A stretch of 34,205 bases of DNA from Streptomyces albospinus (GTDB taxonomy: Bacteria > Actinomycetota > Actinomycetes > Streptomycetales > Streptomycetaceae): NCBI RefSeq assembly GCF_014648695.1, contig NZ_BMRP01000007.1, forward strand, positions 1-34,205. Direction: 5' to 3'. Shown here piece by piece: positions 8,804 through 15,144 of this stretch. Position 1 is the first letter of the stretch. The number at the start of each line of letters is the position of its first letter. The notes beneath the pieces were generated by a model. It ran no database searches, was not told where the DNA came from, and saw only the letters and a list, made by a program, of their open reading frames with translations. The translations under genes and the position numbers were made by a program.

Positions 8804-8995
8804 GCAGCGAGAACACCGCCCCCGCCGAGCCCCTCCAGTACGACGAGGAGTACGGGCCCAAGATCGGCGTCGGGCCGCATCCGGAGCCCTGGCCGCAGGA
8901 CGGCCGCTACGACCCCGAGCTGCTCGCGCACGGCGACCGCCGCAACGTCGTCGACGGCTACCGCTACTGGACGCGCGAGGCGATCGTCGTCGCGG
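8800..8995 (+). pseudogene. TrmH-family RNA methyltransferase, 5' fragment
   Basis: The GTG at 8800 starts a protein whose first 65 residues (SSENTAPAEPLQYDEEYG, VVDGYRYWTREAIV) match the N-terminus of the Streptomyces TrmH-family tRNA/rRNA methyltransferase. The match stops at about 8995, where the sequence switches to a flavoprotein fragment. The rest of the gene resumes at 15145, after about 6.1 kb. Around 15-18 codons that normally join the two parts (between REAIV and FNIGS) are absent from both ends, so the event was an insertion with a small loss of target, or later erosion at the junction. The family methylates a ribose 2'-OH in tRNA or rRNA with S-adenosylmethionine; this fragment lacks the SPOUT catalytic domain and cannot do so. 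The exact breakpoint is uncertain by about 10 bases. Confidence 0.8.
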
Positions 8996-8998
8996 CCA

Positions 8999-9316
8999 CG
9001 CGCCGACGTCGCGGTGGTCGCCCCCGCCACCTTCAACACGATCAACCAATGGGCGCTGGGGATCACCGAGAAGTTCATCGTGGGATTCGCCGCCGAGGCC
9101 ATCGGCAAGAAGATCCCCCTGGTCACCATGCCGTGCGTCAACGCGGCCTACGTCCAGCACACCCAGTTCGCGCACAGCATCGAGACGCTGCGAGCCATGG
9201 GGGTGCACGTCCTGTACGGCGAAGGCGGGTTCGTACCCAACGAGCCGGGCAAGGGGCGGCCTGACGCCTATCCGTGGCATCTCGCCTTGGAGGCCGCCGA
9301 ACGTGCTGTCGGCTAA
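8999..9316 (+). pseudogene. Flavoprotein (HFCD/PPC-decarboxylase-like), N-terminally truncated
   Basis: The open frame from about 8999 reads RADVAVVAPATFNTINQWA, then GFAAEAIGKKIPLVTMPCVN, and ends YPWHLALEAAERAVG. This is the C-terminal half of a flavoprotein of the phosphopantothenoyl-cysteine decarboxylase-like fold: APATxNTINKWA is the FMN-binding motif, and the MPCVNAAYVQHTQF segment follows. The N-terminal 60-80 residues with the nucleotide-binding glycine loop are missing because the frame begins at the island junction. A GTG at 9014 could start a 100-residue product, but without the Rossmann start it is unlikely to bind FMN. In Streptomyces such genes sit beside XRE/DUF397 and NUDIX genes, remnants of which follow here. 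Confidence 0.7.
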
Positions 9317-9344
9317 GCCCTGACAGCCCCGGAATCCAAAGGGA

Positions 9345-9535
9345 CTATGAACAAGGCTTGACATGGATCAAGCCGTCGTTCCTGTGGATGATGTACCGCT
9401 GCGGCTGGGGCGCGAAGGCCGACCAGGAGACGGTGCCCGCCGTCGAGATCGACCGGGCCGGCTTCGACTGGGCGCTCGGCAACGCCTGCCTGTCGCACCA
9501 CGACCCCGCCGAGCATCCCAGGCGGGTGCATCGAG
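9345..9535 (+). pseudogene. DUF4291 protein fragment
   Basis: The frame reads LTWIKPSFLWMMYRCGWGAK, then VPAVEIDRAGFDWALGNACLSHHDP. WIKPSFLWMMYRxGW is the central signature of DUF4291, a family of about 200 residues and unknown function. Both the preceding N-terminal third and the C-terminal half are absent. The frame runs without a stop into a NUDIX fragment, producing a chimera. The precise switch point lies between about 9520 and 9550. Confidence 0.7.
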
Positions 9536-9539
9536 CGTG

Positions 9540-9810
9540 GAGAGTGCCCGTGGCCGCCTGCCGACCGGAGGTCGAGGAAGAGCTCGGCATTACTCCCGCC
9601 ATCGGGCCGCTGCTGATCATCGACTGGGCCCCGATCCAAGCGGGGGGCGACAAGGTTCTGTACGTGTTCAACGGTGGGCAGCTGCACCCCGAGCAACTGG
9701 CCCAGATCAATCCCGCTCCTGATGAGTTGCTGGCTAGGGCCCAGGCGCACCCTGTGTATCTGGAACACAGCGAGCTACCGAAAGTCGAGCGAGAGCGCGC
9801 CACCTTCTGA
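9540..9810 (+). pseudogene. NUDIX hydrolase fragment, fused in frame to DUF4291 remnant
   Basis: Residues encoded here read VAACRPEVEEELGITP, GPLLIIDWAP, GGDKVLYVFNGGQL and end near HPVYLEH. This matches the second half of a NUDIX domain: the Nudix box is normally GX5EX7REUXEEXGU, of which only the REUXEEXGU part remains, and its first Arg-Glu is Arg-Pro here (CRPEVEEELG), so a conserved metal-site residue is altered. The upstream half of the box, including the first Gly and Glu, is missing, replaced by DUF4291 sequence. The C-terminal part also looks shortened between DEL and ARAQ. A product could be made (stop at 9808-9810), but catalysis is improbable. Confidence 0.65.
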
Positions 9811-9829
9811 ACGCGACAGGAGGTGATCG

Positions 9830-10017
9830 GTGGCTTCTCCTCCGAATGGTTGTCAGCAGCTACAGCGACCAGGGGATCGACAACTGCATTGAGGACGCGG
9901 GCGGCCCCGCTGCCACAGTGCCTGTCCGCGACACAAGAACCCCGTCCGGTGCCGCACTTCCCATCCGCTGCCTGATCAGCCTTCAAGGACGCCGTGAATG
10001 CCAACTGGCACAAGATT
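9830..10017 (+). pseudogene. Degenerate DUF397 gene
   Basis: A GTG at 9830 follows AGGAGGTGATC, an almost perfect ribosome-binding sequence, yet the frame behind it does not stay open. Joining frames recovers a DUF397 protein: SSYSDQGIDNCIE, then VPVRDTRTPSGAAL, then FPSAA-stop-SAFKDAVNANW. The canonical family reads SSYSxxxGxxCVEVA, VxVRDSKxPxGPxL and FxxxAWxAF. At least two frame changes (near 9845 and near 9958) and a TGA in place of the conserved Trp (about 9978) show that the gene is dead. DUF397 proteins are small partners of XRE-type regulators in Streptomyces development (BldB/WhiJ-like loci); no such regulator remains here. Confidence 0.7.
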
Positions 10018-10143
10018 GGCCGGATTTCGCGCGGTTGAGGTTAGTTCTGGAGCCATCGCGTAGGGTGACAGACTGTCCATTCCTGGGAGCGCTTGACAAT
10101 GCCTCCTCACGGACCCAGGAGCACACGGGGGATCGGGGGAACT

Positions 10144-10509
10144 TTGTCGACCAACAAAGTCAATCCAACTGCGCTTCGTACGGCCGCTACCCATAGCGAA
10201 GAGATGCAAGCTGGCGTAGGAACTGCCCTTGGGAGCCTGAACGCACGTCATCAGGGCCTAACTGGGCAAACGGAGGGTTTCGAATTCACTGGGGAACTGA
10301 TGAGGACTCATCAGTCCTGGCACGAACGACTCAGCGATGTCTAGAAGGAGTGCGGAGAGGTCGCACGCTCGCTCAGGGAGTCCGCGGACAACTACGAGAA
10401 GAACGACGAGGCAACAGCCCAGTCGTTCACCCGTCCTGCCGCTGGGAGCTCGGTCTCCTTCCGCCCAGCGATGCAGAGCGCCGCCCGCCTCGACAGCCCT
10501 TTTGGATGA
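10144..10509 (+). pseudogene. WXG100-like (type VII secretion type) small protein interrupted by an amber codon
   Basis: From a TTG at 10144 (preceded by GGGGGAA) the frame reads STNKVNPTALRTAATHSEEM, with a helical segment ending HERLSDV, then a TAG at 10342-10344. The same frame continues openly as KECGEVARSLRESADNYEKN, DEATAQSFTRPA and ends at TGA 10507-10509, only 6 bases before the hydrolase start. Without the TAG it would give about 121 residues, a helical-hairpin protein with the YEKND E end typical of ESX-type or WXG100-like proteins found next to DUF1023 hydrolases. Hence a single nonsense change (Gln or Trp codon to TAG) is the simplest reading. Alternatives are a short functional 66-residue protein or amber read-through. 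Confidence 0.6.
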
Positions 10510-10515
10510 TGCCCA

Positions 10516-12177
10516 ATGGCACTGACCATACAAGACCTCCAGAACCTCCGCTTTTCCGAACTGGAAGGCGCAAAGGAAGAATGGGCACAGATCGCCCGGC
10601 GTCTCGGAGGGTATAGCGATCGCGTCGATGCATACATGCGCCGTTCGCTGGAGCATGAATGGTCCGGGGAGGCAGCCGATAAGGCACAACAGCGCATGAG
10701 CAGACTGAGGGAGAACTTCCAGTTCAGTGACCAGGAATGCGCGCTGATCGAGACGACGCTGGACGGGGTTATCACGGAGCTGCGAGCGCAGCAGAGGTCG
10801 CTCCATCAGGCATTGGACGAAGCCACCACGAAGGGCTACAAAATCGCGCCGTCCGGCGAGGTCATCTACGCCGACGAGGGCGACATACCCACCGGAGACC
10901 CTGACGCGGGAGTTCCAGCAAAAGAGCAGGAGCGGCGCGGCCTTGAGGGCAACATATTCTCCGTCCTGCGCAATGCTGCCGAGATAGATGCTCGCTATCG
11001 AGCCGAACTGTCGAGACTACGGGTCGGCCGAGGACTTGCCGTGGACGGCCTAAAGTCGCAACGGGATGCCGCGGACATTTCCAAGATCGCGGGAGTGGCC
11101 GTCGGGCTTGAATCAACTCCCACGAAGGGTACAGACCCGAAGAAGGTCCGAGACTGGTGGAACGGCCTAAGCAAGGAAGAGCAGGAGGAGCAGCTGGCGC
11201 TCAACCCGAGCGTAATCGGAAACCTCGACGGGATACCCGCAAGGACGCGCGACAAAGCCAATCGAGTTAACCTCGACAGGCTGATCGCCATGTATCCGGA
11301 GCCTGCGCCGGACGAGGTGAAGGAAAAGCACGACGGCTTCAAGGCAATCAGAGACCGCCTGGCGGACGGCGATGGGAAAAATCCGGAACCGCTTCTGCTC
11401 GGCATCGGCCCGGAGGGACAGGGGCGAGCCATCCTGTCATATGGGAATCCCGATACAGCGGACAACGTCGCCGCCTACGTGCCCGGATTCAGCACCACAC
11501 TCTCAAATGTCGGGGGAGAGGACGGGGGTCGCGCAGAGAATGTCTGGGACTCCGCAAATAAAGCGGACCATAAGCACAAAACCGCCTCGATTGTCTGGCT
11601 TGGATACGATGCACCGCAGGGCCCTGAAGTCGCAGGCACAGAGCGAGGCAAACGAGGCGGGGCGGACTTCGGGACATTTCTGGACGGCATCCAGGCGACT
11701 CATCAGGGGGACCGCCCACACGTAACGGCGATCGGGCACAGTTATGGGTCCTTCACGGTGGGCCAGGCAGCTCAGCGTGAGGGAGGAATCCCTGCCGACG
11801 ACATTATCCTCGTAGGAAGCCCTGGTACGGGGGCACATAAGGCTGAGGACCTTGGGGTCGGCGCAGACCATGTATGGGTGGGAGCGGCTGATAGCGATCC
11901 GGTTACCCATGCACCTTCCAAAAATGAAGCAGGTTTTGGCGCCATCACCGGCCCTATTGGTGGCGGCATAGCCCACCTTGCCGATCCGCATAAATTGTGG
12001 TTCGGGCAGGATCCAGCCAGCGGGGAGTTCGGCGGGAATCGATTCGGCGTCGCATTCGGGAATCCTGGAGATTCCCATTCTAATTACTTCAAGCCCGAGG
12101 GTGGCGATTCACTGGATAACATGGGTGCAATTGTGGCCGGCCATCCCGAAAAGGTCACATTCCAAGGGGAGCGATAA
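10516..12177 (+). CDS. Alpha/beta hydrolase (DUF1023) with N-terminal WXG-like helical domain
   Basis: A 553-residue protein in two parts. Residues 1-130 are helical with LEHEWSGEAADKAQQRMSRL, a WSG turn like those of WXG100/LXG secretion domains. Residues about 215-275 hold RDWWNGLSKEEQEEQLALNP and IGNLDGIPARTRDKANR, which always precede the DUF1023 hydrolase domain. The hydrolase nucleophile elbow is GHSYGS with Ser 409; DSDPVTH and the C-terminal DSHSNYF contain candidate acid and His residues. The family's substrate is unknown. It follows a WXG-like gene by 6 bases and precedes a lipoprotein gene by 3 bases, a unit that could encode a type-VII-type exported enzyme with partners; that role is inference. 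Wobble positions are less GC-biased than in flanking genes, a sign of transfer. Confidence 0.85.
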   Translation: MALTIQDLQNLRFSELEGAKEEWAQIARRLGGYSDRVDAYMRRSLEHEWSGEAADKAQQRMSRLRENFQFSDQECALIETTLDGVITELRAQQRSLHQALDEATTKGYKIAPSGEVIYADEGDIPTGDPDAGVPAKEQERRGLEGNIFSVLRNAAEIDARYRAELSRLRVGRGLAVDGLKSQRDAADISKIAGVAVGLESTPTKGTDPKKVRDWWNGLSKEEQEEQLALNPSVIGNLDGIPARTRDKANRVNLDRLIAMYPEPAPDEVKEKHDGFKAIRDRLADGDGKNPEPLLLGIGPEGQGRAILSYGNPDTADNVAAYVPGFSTTLSNVGGEDGGRAENVWDSANKADHKHKTASIVWLGYDAPQGPEVAGTERGKRGGADFGTFLDGIQATHQGDRPHVTAIGHSYGSFTVGQAAQREGGIPADDIILVGSPGTGAHKAEDLGVGADHVWVGAADSDPVTHAPSKNEAGFGAITGPIGGGIAHLADPHKLWFGQDPASGEFGGNRFGVAFGNPGDSHSNYFKPEGGDSLDNMGAIVAGHPEKVTFQGER

Positions 12178-12180
12178 AAC

Positions 12181-12768
12181 GTGATGAGTCGACAGAAGTT
12201 CCCCGTGTCAGTCGCCAGCATGCTGCTTGCAACTATCTGCCTCGGTGGCTGTTCAACCCTGTCGGGAGACACCCCAGAGCCGACCGTTAACGTGAATGAG
12301 GCCGTCAAGCAGGTTGACTCCATCCTGGATGGAACCGTCAACGCAGTACGCCCTCAGCTTAAATGGCGAGACGGCCCGGCTCGGATATCAGAGCGCAGAA
12401 ATTCGTTCACGAACAAGGCGAACGGAGAAGCGGATGTTAGCAGGTACCGCTATGTGCGCACCAAGGTCTCGAAAGCGAAGTTGAACGGGCTTCTCGCAGC
12501 TATCACCAAATATTGGAACAAGGAGGGATTCAAGGCCAGCACCTCGAATCCCCGAGAGCCTTCACTTTCCGGCAAGGCAGAAGATGGCCGCTTCGCTAAA
12601 TTCTCGATGAGCAGCTTCGGTGACGTCGAATTCTATGTCAGTGTTGGCGCCCTGTCTTCCGAGCGCAGCGGTGACATTAAAGGAGAGGAAGGCGACCAGT
12701 TCCCTGAGGCACCCAATGGCGGCCCGGACTACACCCCAGATGTGCAGGACTCCTACTGGTCCAAGTGA
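12181..12768 (+). CDS. Putative lipoprotein
   Basis: A 195-residue protein with an N-terminal lipoprotein signal: basic start (SRQKF), hydrophobic segment VASMLLATICL and lipobox LGGC with Cys at residue 23. After cleavage it would be anchored to the outer face of the membrane. The mature part (TVNVNEAVKQVDSILDGTV, KLNGLLAAITKYWNKEGF) resembles small lipoproteins found beside DUF1023 hydrolases, but no named family is certain. GTG at 12181 and ATG at 12184 are adjacent; GGGGAG inside the end of the hydrolase gene is 9 bases before the GTG, which is preferred. It is probably translated together with the hydrolase, and could be its inhibitor, immunity or retention partner; this is a guess from position. 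A hairpin at 12905-12934 may end the transcript. Confidence 0.75.
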   Translation: MMSRQKFPVSVASMLLATICLGGCSTLSGDTPEPTVNVNEAVKQVDSILDGTVNAVRPQLKWRDGPARISERRNSFTNKANGEADVSRYRYVRTKVSKAKLNGLLAAITKYWNKEGFKASTSNPREPSLSGKAEDGRFAKFSMSSFGDVEFYVSVGALSSERSGDIKGEEGDQFPEAPNGGPDYTPDVQDSYWSK

Positions 12769-12833
12769 CACCCACGCCGACGCGCCGCGCGCATGGTGAT
12801 GTCATGCAGACGTGGTCCTCTGGGTGTGCAGCC

Positions 12834-12981
12834 TCCAACACACCACCTAACGATCGCGAGAAGGAACGGGCCCGTGTAGGGCCCGCGTAAGGCACCACAC
12901 GCAGATGCGCCCCGACCGTGACATCGGGGCGCATCCCTGGGTTCAGCACAGCGCGCTACGCAGCAACCGGCGCCGGCACGG
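12834..12981. repeat. Imperfect direct repeat, copy A
   Basis: About 148 bases match 14097-14249 at roughly 80 percent by eye. Both copies begin TCCAACAC, share GAACGGGCCCG and GCGCTACGCAGCA, and contain a hairpin. The pair encloses the hemopexin-like gene. On the minus strand each copy holds the tail of a frame ending APxAA-stop (TAG at 12956-12958 in this copy). This suggests duplicated 3' ends of a gene plus its terminator. Confidence 0.75.
12905..12934. terminator. Hairpin in direct repeat A, likely transcription terminator
   Basis: ATGCGCCCCGA pairs with TCGGGGCGCAT in a perfect 11-bp stem with an 8-base loop. There is no T-run, as usual for high-GC actinobacterial terminators. It lies about 135 bases after the lipoprotein stop and could serve both strands. 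Confidence 0.55.
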
Positions 12982-13081
12982 ATCCCTTCTCTTCCGCACC
13001 ATCGACATCGGGAGCGTCCAGGCCGACGCCCTTGGCGCCGTTGTACGCATCGCGATCGAGGATTCCCTCACGCGCGGCCAT
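12956..13081 (-). pseudogene. Unrecognised short frame, possible 3' remnant of a larger gene
   Basis: From ATG 13081 the minus strand encodes 41 residues (AAREGILDRDAYNGAKGVG, then LDAPDVD and a PAPVAA end). The frame remains open upstream to about 13150 (…QTATTVAGQSVCTLLM) without a start or ribosome-binding site, so it looks like the C-terminal end of a protein whose 5' part is gone. Its last residues and stop lie in direct repeat A, and the minus strand of repeat B ends the same way (APAAA-stop). No family was recognised. The 12772-13276 interval otherwise holds only the repeat and hairpin. Confidence 0.35.
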
Positions 13082-13276
13082 GAGCAACGTGCATACTGAT
13101 TGGCCAGCAACGGTCGTAGCGGTTTGCAGCTGTCGGCAGCCCGCTCACGGGCCGACCTAGCGAAACGATGAGCAAACCGGGCATGCAACGTGGTTATCCC
13201 CTCCGGTCACGACCCGGCCTGCCCAACTGTTACCTCATCAGCGCACGGTCACACCAGCGAGACCCAACGCCGTCCG

Positions 13277-13894
13277 TCACGCCATATACGGTTGCGGCTC
13301 CAGTACTCCGGGGAACTGAGCCTTGACGTCCTTGACCTCGCGGATTTCCTGTGCCTTGGCGTTGTAGAAGCAGTACTGCTCGCCCTTGAACATCCACAGG
13401 CGTTCCCAGTTCTCGAACCCGAAGGCGTCCAGGCCGGTCTGGAAGGCGGGCGGGATCTTGGTGAACTGCTGCTTCAGCAGATTCTCCGACCGAACCTCAT
13501 TTTCCTTCGCGTTGTAGAACACGACCCTGTCGCCCTTGACAAACCACATGCGCTCCCAGTTCTCCCAGCCGAGGGCGTCGATCCCCTTCTTGAAGTCATC
13601 CGGCAGCCTGGTGAACTGGTCCTTGATCTTCCGCGACTCGCGAACCTCCTGCGCCTTGGCGTTGTAGAAGCAGTACTCGTCCCCCTTGAAGAACCACAGG
13701 CGCTCCCAGTCCTCGAACCCGAAGGCGTTGATGCCGCTCTGGAACTGCTGAGGAATCGCAGTGAACATGTCTCCGATCTTCTTGCGGTCCCGGACGGTCC
13801 CCTGCTTGCCGTTATAGAAGATGCATTCCTGCCCGACGAAGAACCACATGCGCTCCCAGTTCTCCCAGCCGAGCGCGTCGACCTTACTGGCCAT
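13277..13894 (-). CDS. Hemopexin-like four-repeat beta-propeller protein
   Basis: This 205-residue protein is made wholly of four repeats of 50 residues (5-54, 55-104, 105-154, 155-205). Each starts with a DA[LF]G[WF]ExWER[ML]W block, continues with FxKGxxxxFYNAK, and ends with a hydrophobic xxFxxxPxxFxxG. The aromatic-rich blade strand followed by F-K-G and an FYN strand is the pattern of hemopexin repeats, which form a four-bladed propeller; four copies is exactly the expected number. Repeats 1 and 3 share DALGWENWERMW, and repeats 2 and 4 share AFGFExWERLW. There is no signal peptide, so it is probably cytoplasmic, and the ligand is unknown. ATG 13894 has AAAGGAGG upstream. It stands alone between two direct repeats in the island. 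Confidence 0.8.
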   Translation of the reverse strand: MASKVDALGWENWERMWFFVGQECIFYNGKQGTVRDRKKIGDMFTAIPQQFQSGINAFGFEDWERLWFFKGDEYCFYNAKAQEVRESRKIKDQFTRLPDDFKKGIDALGWENWERMWFVKGDRVVFYNAKENEVRSENLLKQQFTKIPPAFQTGLDAFGFENWERLWMFKGEQYCFYNAKAQEIREVKDVKAQFPGVLEPQPYMA

Positions 13895-14096
13895 CGAAGC
13901 CTCCTTTGTAGTCGAGGTGATCGGATCGGCTGAGACGCCGAGCCGCATTGGATAGTTCTTACACTTCCGAGCATTCGCATACACGGATTCGATGATCTTG
14001 ACTCGGCTGGCCTAGAGGTTGTTGGGTAGGCCGTTCGGCTCACATTCCGTCGGCCATCGGGGCGAGATTGAATGCATTCACCTGCGTGGCGTGTTT

Positions 14097-14249
14097 TCCA
14101 ACACGTCACCTAATGATCACGGCAAAGAACGGGCCCGAGTAGAGCTCGCGTCAGGCAACACGCACGCAGCTGCGCCCCGACCGTGACATGGTCGGGGCGC
14201 ATCCCTGGGTGCAGCGCAGAGCGCTACGCAGCAGCCGGCGCCGACACGG
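14097..14249. repeat. Imperfect direct repeat, copy B
   Basis: About 153 bases matching 12834-12981. Compared with copy A it has a 4-base longer hairpin segment (ATGGTC against ATC after GTGAC), and the change extends the stem at the loop side, so the fold is kept. The copies are about 1.26 kb apart. Confidence 0.75.
14171..14201. terminator. Hairpin in direct repeat B, likely terminator
   Basis: TGCGCCCCGACC pairs with GGTCGGGGCGCA, a perfect 12-bp stem around a 7-base loop (GTGACAT). It is the longer version of the hairpin in copy A and lies in the intergenic space upstream of both divergent genes, so what it would terminate is unclear. Confidence 0.5.
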
Positions 14250-14321
14250 CCCCAGATCCGCGAGGGACGACATCCTTACAGGGGCACTTCTGACGAAGTC
14301 TCTGGTAGCGGCCGTGAGTCG

Positions 14322-14327
14322 TAGTCT
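14322..14327 (+). promoter_or_regulatory. Possible -10 element for leaderless SpoU transcript
   Basis: TAGTCT fits the TANNNT -10 pattern of the main actinobacterial sigma factor. It is 12 bases before GTG 14334, the distance expected if transcription begins at the start codon. No good -35 was found, so support is weak. Confidence 0.3.
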
Positions 14328-14333
14328 GATGTG

Positions 14334-15095
14334 GTGAGTGAGGACGAGATCACCAGAGCCGTACGACAGTGGCGGGACGCTGCGCCTGAGATGGTGTTGC
14401 TGGACGGGTTCCATGCCTTGAAGCATGCTCTCCGCTTTGGGGCGGACGTCCGCGTAGCGATCTCCAGTGACAAGGGCTCCATCCTGACACTGGCAGATGA
14501 GTTGGCCAGCGACCTCACGGACCGGATCGACGATCTTGTGATCGAGGTGTCGGCCGAAACGTACCGGGATCTTGTGCCCAAGGTGCACCCCACGCAAGTA
14601 GCCGGTCTGGGTGTTCGACCCGACCCCCAACGCAATCTGGAGAACCTGTCGAGAGCCCCGCGGCCGGCTCCGGTCGTCGTCTTGGAGAACCCCCGAAACT
14701 TGGGGAATGTCGGCGCCGTGGTCCGGCTTGCTGCCGGGTTCGGCGCCACGGGAGTGGTCACTACCGGTGATTTGGACCCGTGGCACCCCAACGTGGTGCG
14801 CGCAGCAGCCGGCCTTCATTACGCGACCGCGGTTGAAAGTCTCCCGCTCGACGACCTACCTCCGGGTCCGGTGTACGCGCTGGACCCGGAGGGAGACGAC
14901 ATCAGGTCTGTGGCTCTCCCTGATGACGCGCTGCTGGCGTTCGGTTCTGAGCGGCACGGGATATCGCCGGAACTCCGGAAGCGGGCCACCAAGCTCGTAG
15001 CCCTCCCGATGAGGCCCCAGGTGTCCAGCTACAACCTGGCTACGAGCGTCGCCATGGCCCTGTTCCACTGGGGAGGCCCGCCTCCGGCGACGTGA
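14334..15095 (+). CDS. SpoU/TrmH-family RNA 2'-O-methyltransferase
   Basis: An intact 253-residue SPOUT methyltransferase, predicted to methylate a ribose 2'-OH of rRNA or tRNA using S-adenosylmethionine. The N-terminal domain (VLLDGFHALKHALRFGADVR) resembles the substrate-binding domain of rRNA methyltransferases such as RlmB. All three SpoU motifs are present: NPRNLGNVGAVVRLAAGFGA (motif 1, with Asn and Arg), LAFGSERHGIS (motif 2) and ALPMRPQVSSYNLATSVAMA (motif 3). It is only distantly similar to the broken TrmH gene in which the island sits. GTG 14331 and GTG 14334 are tandem; with TAGTCT 12 bases upstream of 14334 and no ribosome-binding site, a leaderless transcript is possible. It could be a modification or resistance gene, or a substitute for the lost host enzyme. 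Confidence 0.88.
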   Translation: MSEDEITRAVRQWRDAAPEMVLLDGFHALKHALRFGADVRVAISSDKGSILTLADELASDLTDRIDDLVIEVSAETYRDLVPKVHPTQVAGLGVRPDPQRNLENLSRAPRPAPVVVLENPRNLGNVGAVVRLAAGFGATGVVTTGDLDPWHPNVVRAAAGLHYATAVESLPLDDLPPGPVYALDPEGDDIRSVALPDDALLAFGSERHGISPELRKRATKLVALPMRPQVSSYNLATSVAMALFHWGGPPPAT

Positions 15096-15144
15096 GCAGC
15101 CGCGATGACGGGGATGCGCTCCACGCCTGTTATGTAACCGATAC

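Larger units (their letters stand above)
13895..14330. other. Intergenic stretch with direct repeat B and no recognised gene
   Basis: The 436 bases between the divergent hemopexin-like and SpoU genes contain the second direct repeat with its hairpin (14097-14249). The part from 13895 to 14090 probably carries the hemopexin-gene promoter but no convincing -35/-10 pair was found. No coding frame with family features was seen. Confidence 0.5.
8996..15144. mobile_element. Genomic island inserted in a TrmH-family methyltransferase gene
   Basis: The two halves of one methyltransferase gene flank this 6.1-kb segment. Inside are a run of broken genes at the left (flavoprotein, DUF4291, NUDIX, DUF397, WXG-like), an intact DUF1023 hydrolase and lipoprotein with visibly lower GC and AT-richer wobble positions than the surroundings, a hemopexin-like gene between 150-bp direct repeats, and an intact SpoU methyltransferase. 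No integrase, transposase, terminal inverted repeat or clear target duplication was seen, so the mechanism is unknown. It may be a product of several recombination events rather than one element. The boundaries are set by where homology to the methyltransferase stops and restarts. Confidence 0.7.

Noticed and set aside
7214..9364. 716-codon minus-strand frame across the HTTM gene
   Set aside because: It is low-complexity Gly/Arg/Glu sequence and the shadow of the HTTM reading frame.
9274..9810. A single intact 178-residue gene
   Set aside because: The two halves match different families and neither is complete, so it is treated as two remnants.
10035..10066. TTGAGG and TAGGGT as a promoter for the WXG-like gene
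   Set aside because: The spacer is 20 bases, too long for a normal sigma-70-type promoter; only the -10-like TAGGGT is plausible.
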